Positions 55,611 to 64,000 of a stretch of 64,000 nt of DNA are shown piece by piece. The position numbers and the translations under genes were made by a program. The first letter of the stretch is position 1; each line of letters begins with the position of its first letter. The notes below the pieces were generated by a model. That model saw nothing but the letters and a program-made list of their open reading frames with translations, did not search any database and was not told where the DNA came from. This stretch comes from Solimonas terrae (lineage in GTDB: Bacteria > Pseudomonadota > Gammaproteobacteria > Nevskiales > Nevskiaceae), in assembly GCF_011067135.1 (NCBI RefSeq), contig NZ_JAAMOW010000001.1:722784-786783 (forward strand), read 5' to 3'.

Positions 55611-56588
55611 TCAGGCGCCGAGGCGCAGCAATTCATTGAGGTCCGCCGAGAAACCGGTTGCCGGTCGCGGCGCACCGAATTCATGGCCGACGCCGTCGTA
55701 GCGACCGCCGCGCGCAATCTCGCGGCCGTGACCCGGCACGAACGCGGCGAACACGATGCCGGTGTGATAGCGGTAACCGCGCAGCTCGGCAAGGTCGAGA
55801 TGGATCGGCAGCTTCGGCATTTCCGTGCGCAGTTCCCTGACGATCTTGTCGAGCAGCTGCAGTGCCGCGACCACGTCGTCGCCGATGCCTTTCAGCACCT
55901 CGACGGCCCGCGTCAGCACTTCGGTACCGCCATTGAGATCGAGCAGGTCGGAGATCGCCTTCGCAGCCCGCGGCTTCAGGCCCCGCGCCTTGACGAAGTC
56001 CTGCAGATCCGGATGCGACTTGCGCTGCACGATGTCGAACAGCGCAGCCTCTTCGTCGGCCGGCAGGCCCAGCTTGCCGATCACCGCGCGATAGATGCCG
56101 ACGTGGCCAAGATCGAGATGGACATGCCTGACGCCCGACAGCTTCAGCGTCTTGAGCATCACGCGCAGGACTTCCAGATCGGCGGCAATGCCGGCTTCGC
56201 CGAAAATCTCGCAGCCGACCTGCCGCGGCGAGCGTGGCCCGCCGAGACTGCCCGCCTGCGAACGCAGCACGGTGCCCAGGTAGCACAGCCGCACGATGTC
56301 GCGATCGCCGTAGTGACGCGCGGCGATGCGCGCCGCCTGCGGCGTCATGTCGGCGCGCAGGCCGAGCAGGCGACCGCTTTCCGGGTCGGTCAGCTTGAAG
56401 ATCTGCTGTTCGATGTCCTGCGCGGTGCCCGTCAGCAGGGCATCGAGGTGCTCGATCAAGGGTGGATGCACGAGCTCGTAACCGCTCTTGCGGTAATGGT
56501 CGAGCAGCTTGCGGCGCAAATCCTCGATCTGCCACGACACGGGCGGCAAGGCCTCTTCCACACCGACCGGCAGCATCCACTTCTTCAT
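55611..56588 (-). CDS. hisZ: ATP phosphoribosyltransferase regulatory subunit
   Basis: A 325-residue HisRS-like protein without tRNA synthetase activity. It is required with short-form HisG for the first step of histidine synthesis. The class II core shows GVEEALPPVSWQIEDLRRKL, LRADMTPQAARIAARHYGDR and YHTGIVFAAFVPGHGREIAR with GGRYDGVGHEFG. Length matches HisZ rather than HisS. Placement between DUF2065 and purA is common in beta- and gammaproteobacteria; short HisG must lie elsewhere. Confidence 0.95.
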   Translation of the reverse strand: MKKWMLPVGVEEALPPVSWQIEDLRRKLLDHYRKSGYELVHPPLIEHLDALLTGTAQDIEQQIFKLTDPESGRLLGLRADMTPQAARIAARHYGDRDIVRLCYLGTVLRSQAGSLGGPRSPRQVGCEIFGEAGIAADLEVLRVMLKTLKLSGVRHVHLDLGHVGIYRAVIGKLGLPADEEAALFDIVQRKSHPDLQDFVKARGLKPRAAKAISDLLDLNGGTEVLTRAVEVLKGIGDDVVAALQLLDKIVRELRTEMPKLPIHLDLAELRGYRYHTGIVFAAFVPGHGREIARGGRYDGVGHEFGAPRPATGFSADLNELLRLGA

Positions 56589-56619
56589 GTGTTCTGCGAT
56601 TTCCCTTTGCTCGAACTGC

Positions 56620-56811
56620 TTACACGAACTGCAGGACGACGAGCCCGGTCACCATGCTCGCCAATCCGATCAAGCGCATGGTGCGGTTGTCGAATTGCGC
56701 GATCGTGAACAGCGTGCGCCGCCACTGCGACGGTACCGCGAACGGCAACAGACCTTCGATCACCATGACCAGCGCCAGCGCACGCAGAAGCTCATGCCAG
56801 TCCGGATTCAC
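56620..56811 (-). CDS. DUF2065-family membrane protein (YjeT-like)
   Basis: A 63-residue protein with two helices (about residues 8-26 and 45-63) and central WRRTLFTIAQFDNRTMRLIG. It matches DUF2065/YjeT, which follows hflC in many Proteobacteria. It overlaps the hflC stop by 4 bp (56808-56811). No function is known. Confidence 0.9.
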   Translation of the reverse strand: MNPDWHELLRALALVMVIEGLLPFAVPSQWRRTLFTIAQFDNRTMRLIGLASMVTGLVVLQFV

Positions 56812-57674
56812 GGCGTCCCGTTCTTGAACAGCTTGAAGAACGGACTGTCGGACTGCAGCACCATCACATCACCCTGTGCGCCCATGGTGTCACGATAGAC
56901 GTTGAGCGTGCGGTAGAAGCGATAGAACTCCGGGTCCTGGCCATAGGCCTTGGCATAGATGTCCGCTGCCTTGGCATCGCCCTCGCCCTTCAACTGTTCG
57001 GCGGTCTTGTACGCATCGGCGAGCGTCACCTGCGCTTCGCGGTCGGCGGTCGCACGGATCTTCTCGCCTTCCTCGGCACCGCGCGCTCGCAGATCGGCCG
57101 CGACCCGTGCGCGTTCGGCGCGCATGCGGTCATAAACCGAATCGCTGACCGTCTTCGGCAGATTGATCGACTTGATGCGGATGTCGACGATGCTGATGCC
57201 GAGGTCCTTGACCTTGCTGCCGACCGACTGGCGCAGCGCCGACATGATGTCGTTGCGCTCGTCCGACACTGCCTGCTGGATCGTCCGCGAACCGAACTCG
57301 TCACGCAGGCCGCGATTGACGATGCTGGCAAGACGGTCCATCGCCACCAATTCCTGGCCGGTGGTCGCGCGGTAGTAGGTCGCCGAGTCGGCGATCCGCC
57401 ACTTCACGTAGTAATCGACCTCGACATTCTTCTTCTCGACCGTCAGGAAGTTCTCGGTCTGGTTGTCGAGCGTCAGCACGCGGCCGTCGAACGTCTTCAC
57501 GGTCTGCACGACCGGCAGCTTCACATGCAGGCCGGGCTTGAAGTCGGCCTCGGTCAGCTGGCCGAAGCGGAACATCACCGCGCGCTGGCGCTGGTCGACG
57601 ACGAAGAAACTGTTGACCAGGGTCCAGGCCAGCAGCAGGACGATGCCGATCGAGATGAGCGTACTGTTCTTCAT
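56808..57674 (-). CDS. hflC: HflC, FtsH protease modulator
   Basis: A 288-residue SPFH/prohibitin-family protein with one N-terminal membrane helix (STLISIGIVLLLAWTLVNSF). With HflK it forms the large cage around FtsH. The motif SIVDIRIKSINLPKTVSDSV is in the SPFH domain and the heptad-like AERARVAADLRARGAEEGEK forms the coiled coil. It overlaps hflK by 4 bp and DUF2065 by 4 bp. Confidence 0.96.
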   Translation of the reverse strand: MKNSTLISIGIVLLLAWTLVNSFFVVDQRQRAVMFRFGQLTEADFKPGLHVKLPVVQTVKTFDGRVLTLDNQTENFLTVEKKNVEVDYYVKWRIADSATYYRATTGQELVAMDRLASIVNRGLRDEFGSRTIQQAVSDERNDIMSALRQSVGSKVKDLGISIVDIRIKSINLPKTVSDSVYDRMRAERARVAADLRARGAEEGEKIRATADREAQVTLADAYKTAEQLKGEGDAKAADIYAKAYGQDPEFYRFYRTLNVYRDTMGAQGDVMVLQSDSPFFKLFKNGTP

Positions 57675-58819
57675 GGGCGGCTCCGGTCGCGCGAACGCGC
57701 ACTATCGTCGTCGGATGAACTGCCGCTGCTGCTGCGCGGCGACGGTCCCGGCGCAGTGACATAGTCCGGGTCGCTGTTGTCGGTCTTGTGCTGCGCGTTC
57801 TTGATGATCTGGTCGAGCGGCAGGTACAACATCGGACTGCTCTTGTCGGCGTCGATCAGGATCTTGCTCGAGCCGCCCAGCACGCTGCGCATCATGTCCA
57901 GATACAGGCGTTCCCTGGTGACCTTCTGCGACTTGCGGTACTCGGTCAGCAGCTGGTCGAAGCGCGACGCATCGCCCTCGGCCTTGGCCACCACCTGATC
58001 ACGATAACCGGTCGCCTCGGCGATCTGCCGCGCCGCGGCGCCACGCGCGCGCGGCAGACGATCGTTGGCATAGGCCTCGGCTTCGTTCTTCAGGCGTGCC
58101 TGATCTTCGCGTGCCTTGATTGCATCGGCGAACGAGGCCTGCACCGGCTCCGGCGGCTGCGCCTGCTGCAGGTTGACTTCGGTCACTGCGAGGCCGGCCT
58201 TGTACTGGTCGAGCAGATCCTGCAGCACACGCTTGGTTTCGTCGGCCACTTCCTCGCGACCGTCGGTGAGGATGAAATCCATCTTGCTCTGGCCGACGAC
58301 CTGTCGCACGGCGGCCTTGGTCGCCTGCTTCAGCGTCAGGTCCGGTTCGGTGATCTGGAACACGTAGTCTTCGACGTTGGAGACGCGGTACTGCACGGAC
58401 AGTTCGACATCGACGATGTTCTCGTCCTGCGTCAGCATCGTCGCTTCCTCGCGCACCGAGCGCACACCGGTGACGTTGACGACCTCGACGCTTTCGATCG
58501 GCCATGGCAGATGCCAGTTCAGGCCCGGCGAGGTGGTGCCGACGTGCTGACCGAAACGCAGCACCACGGCGCGCTCCTGTTCGTCGACGACATACATGCC
58601 GGACGCCAGCCACAGCAGCACGATCAGCAGCGCGGCAAGACCGACGACGCCGCTCGGCAGCTGCTTCGGCAAGCCACCGCTGCCGCCGCCGCCGCCCTTG
58701 CCGCCGAAACGTTCCTTGAAGCGCTTGAGCACTTCATCGAGTTGCGGCGGCTTGTTGTCGCCCCGCTTGGGCCCTTGATTCCATGGGTCGCGGCCGGGGC
58801 CGGGCTCATTCCAAGCCAT
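57671..58819 (-). CDS. hflK: HflK, FtsH protease modulator
   Basis: A 382-residue partner of HflC from ATG 58819 (MAWNEPGPGRDPWNQGPKRG); a longer open frame upstream is not coding. A Gly-rich cytoplasmic N-terminus (FGGKGGGGGSGGLPKQ) precedes the transmembrane helix and the SPFH domain, with YVVDEQERAVVLRFGQHVGT. It ends in a Ser-rich tail. hflX is 127 bp upstream. Confidence 0.96.
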   Translation of the reverse strand: MAWNEPGPGRDPWNQGPKRGDNKPPQLDEVLKRFKERFGGKGGGGGSGGLPKQLPSGVVGLAALLIVLLWLASGMYVVDEQERAVVLRFGQHVGTTSPGLNWHLPWPIESVEVVNVTGVRSVREEATMLTQDENIVDVELSVQYRVSNVEDYVFQITEPDLTLKQATKAAVRQVVGQSKMDFILTDGREEVADETKRVLQDLLDQYKAGLAVTEVNLQQAQPPEPVQASFADAIKAREDQARLKNEAEAYANDRLPRARGAAARQIAEATGYRDQVVAKAEGDASRFDQLLTEYRKSQKVTRERLYLDMMRSVLGGSSKILIDADKSSPMLYLPLDQIIKNAQHKTDNSDPDYVTAPGPSPRSSSGSSSDDDSARSRDRSRP

Positions 58820-58946
58820 TGAAGACTCCTCAATCCTGGTATTCGTGCTTAATGCCCGCGCTGCCGTGCGGGCGAAACGAGATGGCGTCCGGCGCCGGAT
58901 TCCGGCTCTTGCCGATGCTGATGCAGTCTCCAGCGAGACGCGAATT

Positions 58947-60260
58947 TTAGGGAGAAAGCTCCCATTCCTCAACGACATGCGGTGACGGCGGCGGTGTCAC
59001 GCCAGCCGCCGCGCAAAGTCCCTGCAGGCGTGCGTAAGGCATTGCGACCTGCAGATGAAAGTTCCCGTGCTCGTCAATGCGCTCGGCACGCACGGCATGA
59101 TGGGTGAACAATTGCGCACGCAGGCGCGCTGCGGACGGCGGCAGGCTCAGTTCCTGTACTTCGAGACGCGGCAGCAGGCGCTCGGCGATCGCCTCGCGCA
59201 ACAGCTCCAGTCCGAGGCCGTCGCGCGCCGACACGTATACCCGCGTCGGCACGCCGAACTCGTCGCGCTCGATGCGCGGCTGCTCGTCGTCGCGCAGATC
59301 GATCTTGTTGAAGACCTGCAGGCACGGCACTTCTTCGGCGCCGATCTCCTGCAGTACTTCCTCGACCTGGACGATGCGGCTCATGCGCTCGGGGTCGGCG
59401 GAATCGACGACATGCAGCAGCAGCTCGGCGTCGCGCGCCTCTTCCAGCGTCGCGCGAAACGCGGCAACCAGATCGTGCGGCAGATCGCGGATGAACCCGA
59501 CCGTGTCGGCCAGCAGCACGGTGTCGCCGCTGGCCAGCGGCAGGCGCCGAACCGTGGTGTCGAGCGTGGCGAACAGCTGGCTCGATGCGAACGTCGCGTC
59601 GCCGGTCATCGCATTGAACAAGGTCGACTTGCCGGCGTTCGTGTAGCCGACGATCGACGCCGTCGGCACGTTGTTGCGCACGCGCGACGCACGGTTCTGC
59701 GCGCGGCGGCCACGCACCGTCTCCAGATGGCGCTTGAGGGTCGCGATGCGGCCCTTGATCAGACGACGATCCATTTCCAGCTGGGTTTCGCCCGGACCGC
59801 GCAGGCCGATGCCGCCGCCACGTTGACGTTCGAGATGGGTCCAGCCACGGATCAGACGCGTGGCGACATGCTGCAGCTGCGCGAGTTCGACCTGCAGCTT
59901 GCCTTCGTGCGAGCGGGCGCGCGTCGCGAAGATGTCGAGAATCAGGCCGGCACGATCGAGCACGCGCGCCTTCACCAGACGTTCGAGATTGCGTTCCTGG
60001 CTCGGCGACAGCGCGTGATTGAAGATCACCAGTTCGGCGCCGGAAGCGGCGACGGCATCCGCGACTTCCTGCGCCTTGCCGGAGCCGACGAACAGGCCGG
60101 GATCGGGATCGCGGCGCGAGCCGCCGATCGTCGCGATGATGTCGGCGCCGGCCGAGCGGGCCAGCTCGATGAATTCCTGGCGATCCGATTCGAAATCGGC
60201 GCCCGGAAATTCGAGATGGACCAGCAGGGCCTTCTGGCCCGCTTTCGGACGTTCAAACAT
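58947..60260 (-). CDS. hflX: GTPase HflX
   Basis: A 437-residue ribosome-associated GTPase that splits stalled or heat-damaged 70S ribosomes. The N-terminal HflX domain is followed by G1 GYTNAGKSTLFNAMTG, G3 LADTVGFIRDLPHDLVAAFR and G4 FNKIDL, then a C-terminal domain. It lies 59 bp after hfq in the usual order. Confidence 0.96.
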   Translation of the reverse strand: MFERPKAGQKALLVHLEFPGADFESDRQEFIELARSAGADIIATIGGSRRDPDPGLFVGSGKAQEVADAVAASGAELVIFNHALSPSQERNLERLVKARVLDRAGLILDIFATRARSHEGKLQVELAQLQHVATRLIRGWTHLERQRGGGIGLRGPGETQLEMDRRLIKGRIATLKRHLETVRGRRAQNRASRVRNNVPTASIVGYTNAGKSTLFNAMTGDATFASSQLFATLDTTVRRLPLASGDTVLLADTVGFIRDLPHDLVAAFRATLEEARDAELLLHVVDSADPERMSRIVQVEEVLQEIGAEEVPCLQVFNKIDLRDDEQPRIERDEFGVPTRVYVSARDGLGLELLREAIAERLLPRLEVQELSLPPSAARLRAQLFTHHAVRAERIDEHGNFHLQVAMPYARLQGLCAAAGVTPPPSPHVVEEWELSP

Positions 60261-60319
60261 GCGTCAGCTCAGGCGTCTCGGCAGCACGACGGCCGCAACG
60301 CCCGGGCCGGCGCGGCAGC

Positions 60320-60580
60320 TCAAGTCGATGCCGACTCCGCGGCGGCTTCGCCGTCGCCGTCGCCTTCGTAGATGCGCACGGCGCGAGCCGGCACGACCGT
60401 CGAGATGGCGTGCTTGTAGACCATCTGGCTGACGCTGTTGCGAAGCAGGACAACGAACGAATCGAACGACTCGATCTGGCCCTGAAGCTTGATGCCATTG
60501 ACGAGGTAGATGGAAACCGGGATGCGTTCTTTGCGCAGGGCATTGAGAAACGGTTCTTGTAGCGTATGACCTTTCGACAT
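60320..60580 (-). CDS. hfq: RNA chaperone Hfq
   Basis: An 86-residue Sm-like protein that forms hexamers and pairs small RNAs with mRNAs. The Sm1 motif [19 protein letters not shown] and Sm2 motif [10 protein letters not shown] are intact. The C-terminal tail ([15 protein letters not shown]) is short and acidic. Confidence 0.98.
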   Translation of the reverse strand: MSKGHTLQEPFLNALRKERIPVSIYLVNGIKLQGQIESFDSFVVLLRNSVSQMVYKHAISTVVPARAVRIYEGDGDGEAAAESAST

Positions 60581-60651
60581 CGGATTTTCCCTATTGTGTG
60601 CCCGTGCTTACGTGGCCCGGACGGTGTTATCGCAGGAAAGTTTAGCACTGC

Positions 60652-61608
60652 TTATGGCGATTCGCTGTTGTCGGCGGCGCGAAAATGCGCTAGGGCCGCC
60701 TCGAGCAGTCCATCTTGGGCCGGATCGAGCCAATTCAAGTCCGGTTCCGAACGCAGCCAGGTCAATTGCCGCTTGGCGAACTGCCGGGTCGCGGCAATGC
60801 CGCGTTCGACGGCCTCCTCGCGGGAGCACTCACCTTCCAGGTGCGCCCACAGCTGCCGGTAGCCGACAGCGCGAATCGCCGGCAGCTCCGGATGCAGATC
60901 GCCGCGCGCGTGCAGGCGCGCCACTTCGTCGAGAAAACCGTCGGCCATCATCGCGTGAAAGCGGGCGGCGATCCGTCCATGCAGTTCGCTGCGGGCCGGT
61001 GGATTCAGCGCCAGACGGCACCAGCGTTCGCGCACCGGCTCGCCGCCGCCGCGGCGCGCGTAGAACGCGCTCGGCGTGGTTCCACTCACGGCAATGATCT
61101 CCAGCGCACGCTGGACGCGCTGTTGATCGTTCGGATGCAGGCGCGCGGCGCTGTCGGGGTCAAGCGCCGCCAGCCGGGCATGCATGGCCGGCCACCCCAG
61201 CCTTGCCGCGTCGGCCTCCAGTTGCGCACGCACGTCGGCGTCGGCCGCCGGCAGCTCGCTCAGTCCACGGGTCAGCGCGCGGAAGTACAGCATCGTGCCG
61301 CCGACCAGCAGCGGCACGCGTCCGCGGCCACGGATTTCGGAAATCAGGCGCCGCGCATCGACCGCGAAGCGCGCCGCCGAATACGACTCGGCCGGATCGA
61401 GGATGTCGATCAGGTGATGCGGCACGCGCGCGCGCATCGCGGCATCCGGTTTCGCCGAGCCGATGTCGAGGCCACGGTAGACCAGAGCCGAATCGACCGA
61501 CACGATCTCGACCGGCAGCCGCTCCGCCAGCGCCAGCGCCAGCCCGGTCTTGCCGGACGCGGTCGGGCCCATCAGCAGGATTGGCGGTGAGTTCGGTTCG
61601 GACGTCAT
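60652..61608 (-). CDS. miaA: tRNA dimethylallyltransferase
   Basis: A 318-residue enzyme that prenylates A37 of tRNAs reading U-starting codons. The start is ATG 61608 ([20 protein letters not shown]); the P-loop is [16 protein letters not shown], and [16 protein letters not shown] follows. The open frame running upstream to 62097 crosses the 101-bp repeats and is not coding. It lies 71 bp before hfq, as usual. Confidence 0.96.
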   Translation of the reverse strand: MTSEPNSPPILLMGPTASGKTGLALALAERLPVEIVSVDSALVYRGLDIGSAKPDAAMRARVPHHLIDILDPAESYSAARFAVDARRLISEIRGRGRVPLLVGGTMLYFRALTRGLSELPAADADVRAQLEADAARLGWPAMHARLAALDPDSAARLHPNDQQRVQRALEIIAVSGTTPSAFYARRGGGEPVRERWCRLALNPPARSELHGRIAARFHAMMADGFLDEVARLHARGDLHPELPAIRAVGYRQLWAHLEGECSREEAVERGIAATRQFAKRQLTWLRSEPDLNWLDPAQDGLLEAALAHFRAADNSESP

Positions 61609-61768
61609 GGCGCAATTATCATGCGTCGCAACGTCCGCGAGCATCGCCGGCCGGACCGTGATCGCGGTGACGGCAACCGCGGCGCAGGCTCGGCTCCCGA
61701 TTGATCTGGCCGGCGTTTGTCCCGACTCGGCGTGACATCGAGTCACCCCTCGCCTTTGCCAAACGCTC

Positions 61769-62013
61769 CATGCCCGGCCGCGCTGAAGCGCTTGCGAGCG
61801 GTGCTCGCAACACGGTGACGCCATCCATGGCGCGACCTCGGCCCCTGATTGGTCCCCGGGCCGGGCATCCATGCCCGGCCGCGCTGAAGCGCTTGCGAGC
61901 GGTGCTCGCAACACGGTGACGCCATCCATGGCGCGACCTCGGCCCCTGATTGGCCCCCGGGCCGGGCATCCATGCCCGGCCGCGCTGAAGCGCTTGCGAG
62001 CGGTGCTCGCAAA
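61769..62013. repeat. 101-bp tandem repeat between miaA and mutL
   Basis: ATGCCCGGCC starts at 61770, 61871 and 61972, giving exactly 101-bp spacing and about 2.4 near-identical copies. Each unit contains the palindrome GGCCGGGCAT-CC-ATGCCCGGCC and the hairpin TTGCGAGC-GGT-GCTCGCAA. It fills most of the 413-bp spacer (61609-62021); the remaining 160 bp up to 61768 show nothing coding and must hold the miaA promoter or readthrough from mutL. Confidence 0.93.
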
Positions 62014-62028
62014 GCAGCGCTTCAGCGC
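61982..62028. repeat. Nested hairpin overlapping the mutL stop codon
   Basis: Outer arms GCGCTGAAGCGC / GCGCTTCAGCGC (12 bp, perfect) enclose an inner 8-bp hairpin TTGCGAGC-GGT-GCTCGCAA with a 4-nt bulge (AGCA) on one side. It contains the mutL stop codon (62022-62024) and is the last copy of the 101-bp unit extended by a complementary arm. It may act as an mRNA 3'-end structure. Confidence 0.7.
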
Positions 62029-63827
62029 CCCCTCAGAAACAGGCGATCGAGTTCGGCCATCGTGATCTGCATCCAGGTCGGGCGGCCGTGATTGCATTGA
62101 CCGGCGAGATCGGTGCGTTCCATGTCGCGCAGCAGGCCGTCCATTTCCGCGAGCGTGAGACGGCGGTGTGCCTTGATCGCCGATTTGCAGGCGACGTCGG
62201 CGAGCACGCGGTGCTGGGCGTCGAGCGCCTCGTCGAAATGACGCTCGCTCTCGCGCTGCGTTTCGTCGCCGACCAGTTCGCGCAGCAAGGCGCCGACGTC
62301 GCCGCGTGCCAGCAGCGGCGGCACGGCCCGCACGAGGATGCTGGCCGGCCCGCTGCGATCGAAATCGAAACCGTATCGCTTCAGCGTGTCGCGTTGCGCT
62401 TCCAGCGCGTCGGCCTCGTCTTCGGCCAAGGCCAGTACTTCCGGCACGAGCAGCGCCTGTGCCGGAATGCCGCCATCGGCAAGCTGCCGCTTGAGTCGTT
62501 CGTACAGCACGCGCTCGTGCCCGGCGTGTGCGTCGATCAGCACCAGCCCCTGGTCGTTCTGCGCAAGCACGTAGATGCCATGCACCTGCGCGAGCGGGGT
62601 GCCGAGTGGCCGCGCGTCGGACGCGCCGACGGCAGCGGCGGGCGACGACATCGGCTCCGGCGGCTTCCAGTTCGCGGCGGCATATCCGGGCACTGCCGGT
62701 TCGCGCAGGTCGAGGCGCGCGGACTGGCGCCAGACCGATACTGCCGCGCCGCCCGGCGCCACGTAGCCCGGCATCACGGCCGGCATCGGCTCGGCGGCGA
62801 GCTGGATCTGGTGATGCCGCTCCGGCTCCGGCCGCAGCCGTCGCAGCACCTGGTGCACGGCACCGAACAGCAGGTCGTGCACGCGCGTCGCGTCGCGAAA
62901 GCGCACCTCGGTCTTCTGCGGGTGCACATTGACGTCGACCGACGCCGGATCGACTTCCAGATAAACGACGTAGGCCGGGTGATGCGTCGAGTGCATGACG
63001 TCAGCGAACGCACGCTTCAGCGCGAACGCCAGCAGGCGATCGCGCACCAGACGACCGTTGACATAGACGTACTGCAGATCGGCCTGATTGCGCGCAAAAC
63101 TCGGCAGGCCGATCCAGCCCGACAGGCGCATGCCGAGCCGGCTTTCGTCGATCGCCGTCGATTGGGAAACAAACTCGTCGCCGCAAATCTGCCGCAGCCG
63201 CGCCAGACGGCCTTCGTCGCCGACGGCCGGTGCCAGATCGAGAATCACGCGCCGGTTGTGCCGCAACACGAAGCCGACATCGAAGCGCGACAGCCCGACA
63301 CGAGAAACGGCCTGCTGGACCTGACGGAACTCGGTTGCCTCGGACTTCAGGAACTTGCGCCGCGCCGGCGTATTGAAGAACAGGTCACGGACTTCGATCG
63401 TGGTGCCGAACGGATGCGCGGCCGGTCGCGGCGCGATGTCATCGATCTGTCCGGCGCCGCCCAGTTCCCAGGCGTGCTCCGCGTCGGGCGGCCGCGACAG
63501 CAGCCTGAGCCGCGACACCGACAGAATGCTCGGCAGTGCCTCGCCCCGAAAACCCAGCGTGGCGACGCGCTCGAGATCGTCGAAGCTGCCGATCTTGCTG
63601 GTCGCATGCCGGGTCAGGGCCAGAGCAAGCTGATCAGCCGCGATGCCCCTGCCATCGTCGCGAATGCGGATCAGCGCCGCCCCACCCTGCTCGATCTCGA
63701 TCTCGATCGCGCGCGCGCCGGCATCGAGACTGTTCTCGACCAGCTCCTTGACGACCGCGGCAGGGCGCTCGACGACTTCGCCGGCGGCGATCTGGTTGAC
63801 GAGGGTATCGGGGAGAATGCGGATCAT
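62022..63827 (-). CDS. mutL: DNA mismatch repair protein MutL
   Basis: A 601-residue GHKL ATPase that links MutS to downstream repair. N-terminal motifs are [20 protein letters not shown] with [20 protein letters not shown], and [20 protein letters not shown]. The C-terminal domain contains [19 protein letters not shown], which matches the endonuclease motif D-x-HA(X)2E(X)4E, and [12 protein letters not shown], close to the companion CP-x-GRP site. Species lacking MutH use such a MutL nuclease. Confidence 0.96.
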   Translation of the reverse strand: MIRILPDTLVNQIAAGEVVERPAAVVKELVENSLDAGARAIEIEIEQGGAALIRIRDDGRGIAADQLALALTRHATSKIGSFDDLERVATLGFRGEALPSILSVSRLRLLSRPPDAEHAWELGGAGQIDDIAPRPAAHPFGTTIEVRDLFFNTPARRKFLKSEATEFRQVQQAVSRVGLSRFDVGFVLRHNRRVILDLAPAVGDEGRLARLRQICGDEFVSQSTAIDESRLGMRLSGWIGLPSFARNQADLQYVYVNGRLVRDRLLAFALKRAFADVMHSTHHPAYVVYLEVDPASVDVNVHPQKTEVRFRDATRVHDLLFGAVHQVLRRLRPEPERHHQIQLAAEPMPAVMPGYVAPGGAAVSVWRQSARLDLREPAVPGYAAANWKPPEPMSSPAAAVGASDARPLGTPLAQVHGIYVLAQNDQGLVLIDAHAGHERVLYERLKRQLADGGIPAQALLVPEVLALAEDEADALEAQRDTLKRYGFDFDRSGPASILVRAVPPLLARGDVGALLRELVGDETQRESERHFDEALDAQHRVLADVACKSAIKAHRRLTLAEMDGLLRDMERTDLAGQCNHGRPTWMQITMAELDRLFLRGR

Positions 63828-63894
63828 GGGAAAGTCTAAACAGATTCCGGTTGCGCCCGGCGAAGTCGTCGAGCGCAGCTCAGGGTCGCCTTCC

Positions 63895-63996
63895 CTGGCG
63901 CAACCGCAGCGCCTGATTCAGCCCCGGCCCGGCCATCCCTGGCCGGGCGTGAAACGACGCGCGAAGCTGCGCTTCGCAAGCGCGCCGTTTCACCCG
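63895..63996. repeat. Two-hairpin repeat element upstream of mutL
   Basis: CCCGGCCA-TCCC-TGGCCGGG (63928-63947) is followed by outer arms GTGAAACG / CGTTTCAC (63949-63956, 63986-63993) enclosing GCGAAGC-TGC-GCTTCGC. The order (GC palindrome, then nested hairpin with a triloop and an A-rich bulge) and the lead-in CCTGATT are shared with the 101-bp unit on the other side of mutL. Confidence 0.65.
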
Positions 63997-64000
63997 GCGG

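Noticed and set aside
61609..62097. Long N-terminal extension of MiaA
   Set aside because: The extension translates the 101-bp repeats in tandem; the family start with the P-loop lies at 61608.

Overview
The window is GC-rich DNA from a gammaproteobacterium. Two blocks of housekeeping genes frame about 45 kb of accessory lipid- and xenobiotic-type genes. The outer blocks follow gammaproteobacterial order: mutL-miaA-hfq-hflX-hflK-hflC-DUF2065-hisZ-purA on the right, and rnr, rlmB, rpsF-rpsR-rplI, dnaB and alr on the left, all on the minus strand. Together with the DUF1302/DUF1329 pair, the wax-ester-synthase-type acyltransferase and the hydrophobic-compound genes, this suggests a Nevskiales/Solimonadaceae-like lineage. 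That placement is an inference, not a proof.

Layout. 1-8.2 kb: end of an unknown gene, alr, dnaB, the L9/S18/S6 ribosomal cluster, rlmB, a small GlsB-type membrane protein, an OmpA-type lipoprotein and RNase R. 8.3 kb: tRNA-Leu(CAG) on the plus strand with a strong terminator. 8.5-15.7 kb: TonB-dependent receptor, TetR regulator, and the divergent DUF1329 and DUF1302 envelope genes. 15.9-21.6 kb: a five-gene operon with four glutathione-transferase-like proteins and a membrane protein, divergent from a tandem DsbA/2-hydroxychromene-2-carboxylate-isomerase-type protein. 21.9-25.4 kb: SMR efflux protein, cupin/JmjC protein, isoprenylcysteine-methyltransferase-type membrane protein, MFS transporter. 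25.5-27.6 kb: a lower-GC patch with a zinc-ribbon protein, a P-loop kinase-like protein and two GFA-family proteins. 27.7-31.0 kb: lipoprotein, crotonase, SDR. 31.0-32.05 kb: an intact IS481-family element with a 6-bp target duplication.

32.4-41.1 kb: a tight six-gene operon of a LuxR-type HTH protein, acyl-CoA synthetase, GMC oxidoreductase carrying a cysteine cluster, acyltransferase, WS/DGAT and a MalT/AlkS-type regulator. 41.1-54.0 kb: another long GST, a small secreted protein, monomeric isocitrate dehydrogenase, a secreted protein, a putative regulator, sulfatase, SDR, DUF3604 lipoprotein, a parvulin-type protein and a metallo-beta-lactamase-fold protein. 54.1-63.8 kb: the purA-to-mutL block.

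The main points for follow-up are these. (1) A 15-bp palindromic operator, TTKACA-N3-TGTMAA, lies in three divergent spacers (13.47, 20.28 and 52.85 kb) and suggests one regulon linking DUF1302/DUF1329, the GST operon and the DUF3604/MBL genes. (2) A 100-bp tandem duplication repeats the purA start region three times, creates two overlapping upstream reading frames, and places the real start codon in the loop of a perfect 15-bp inverted repeat. (3) The lipid operon is bracketed by two different LuxR-type regulators. (4) Two-hairpin repeat elements flank mutL, one of them amplified in tandem with a 101-bp period.
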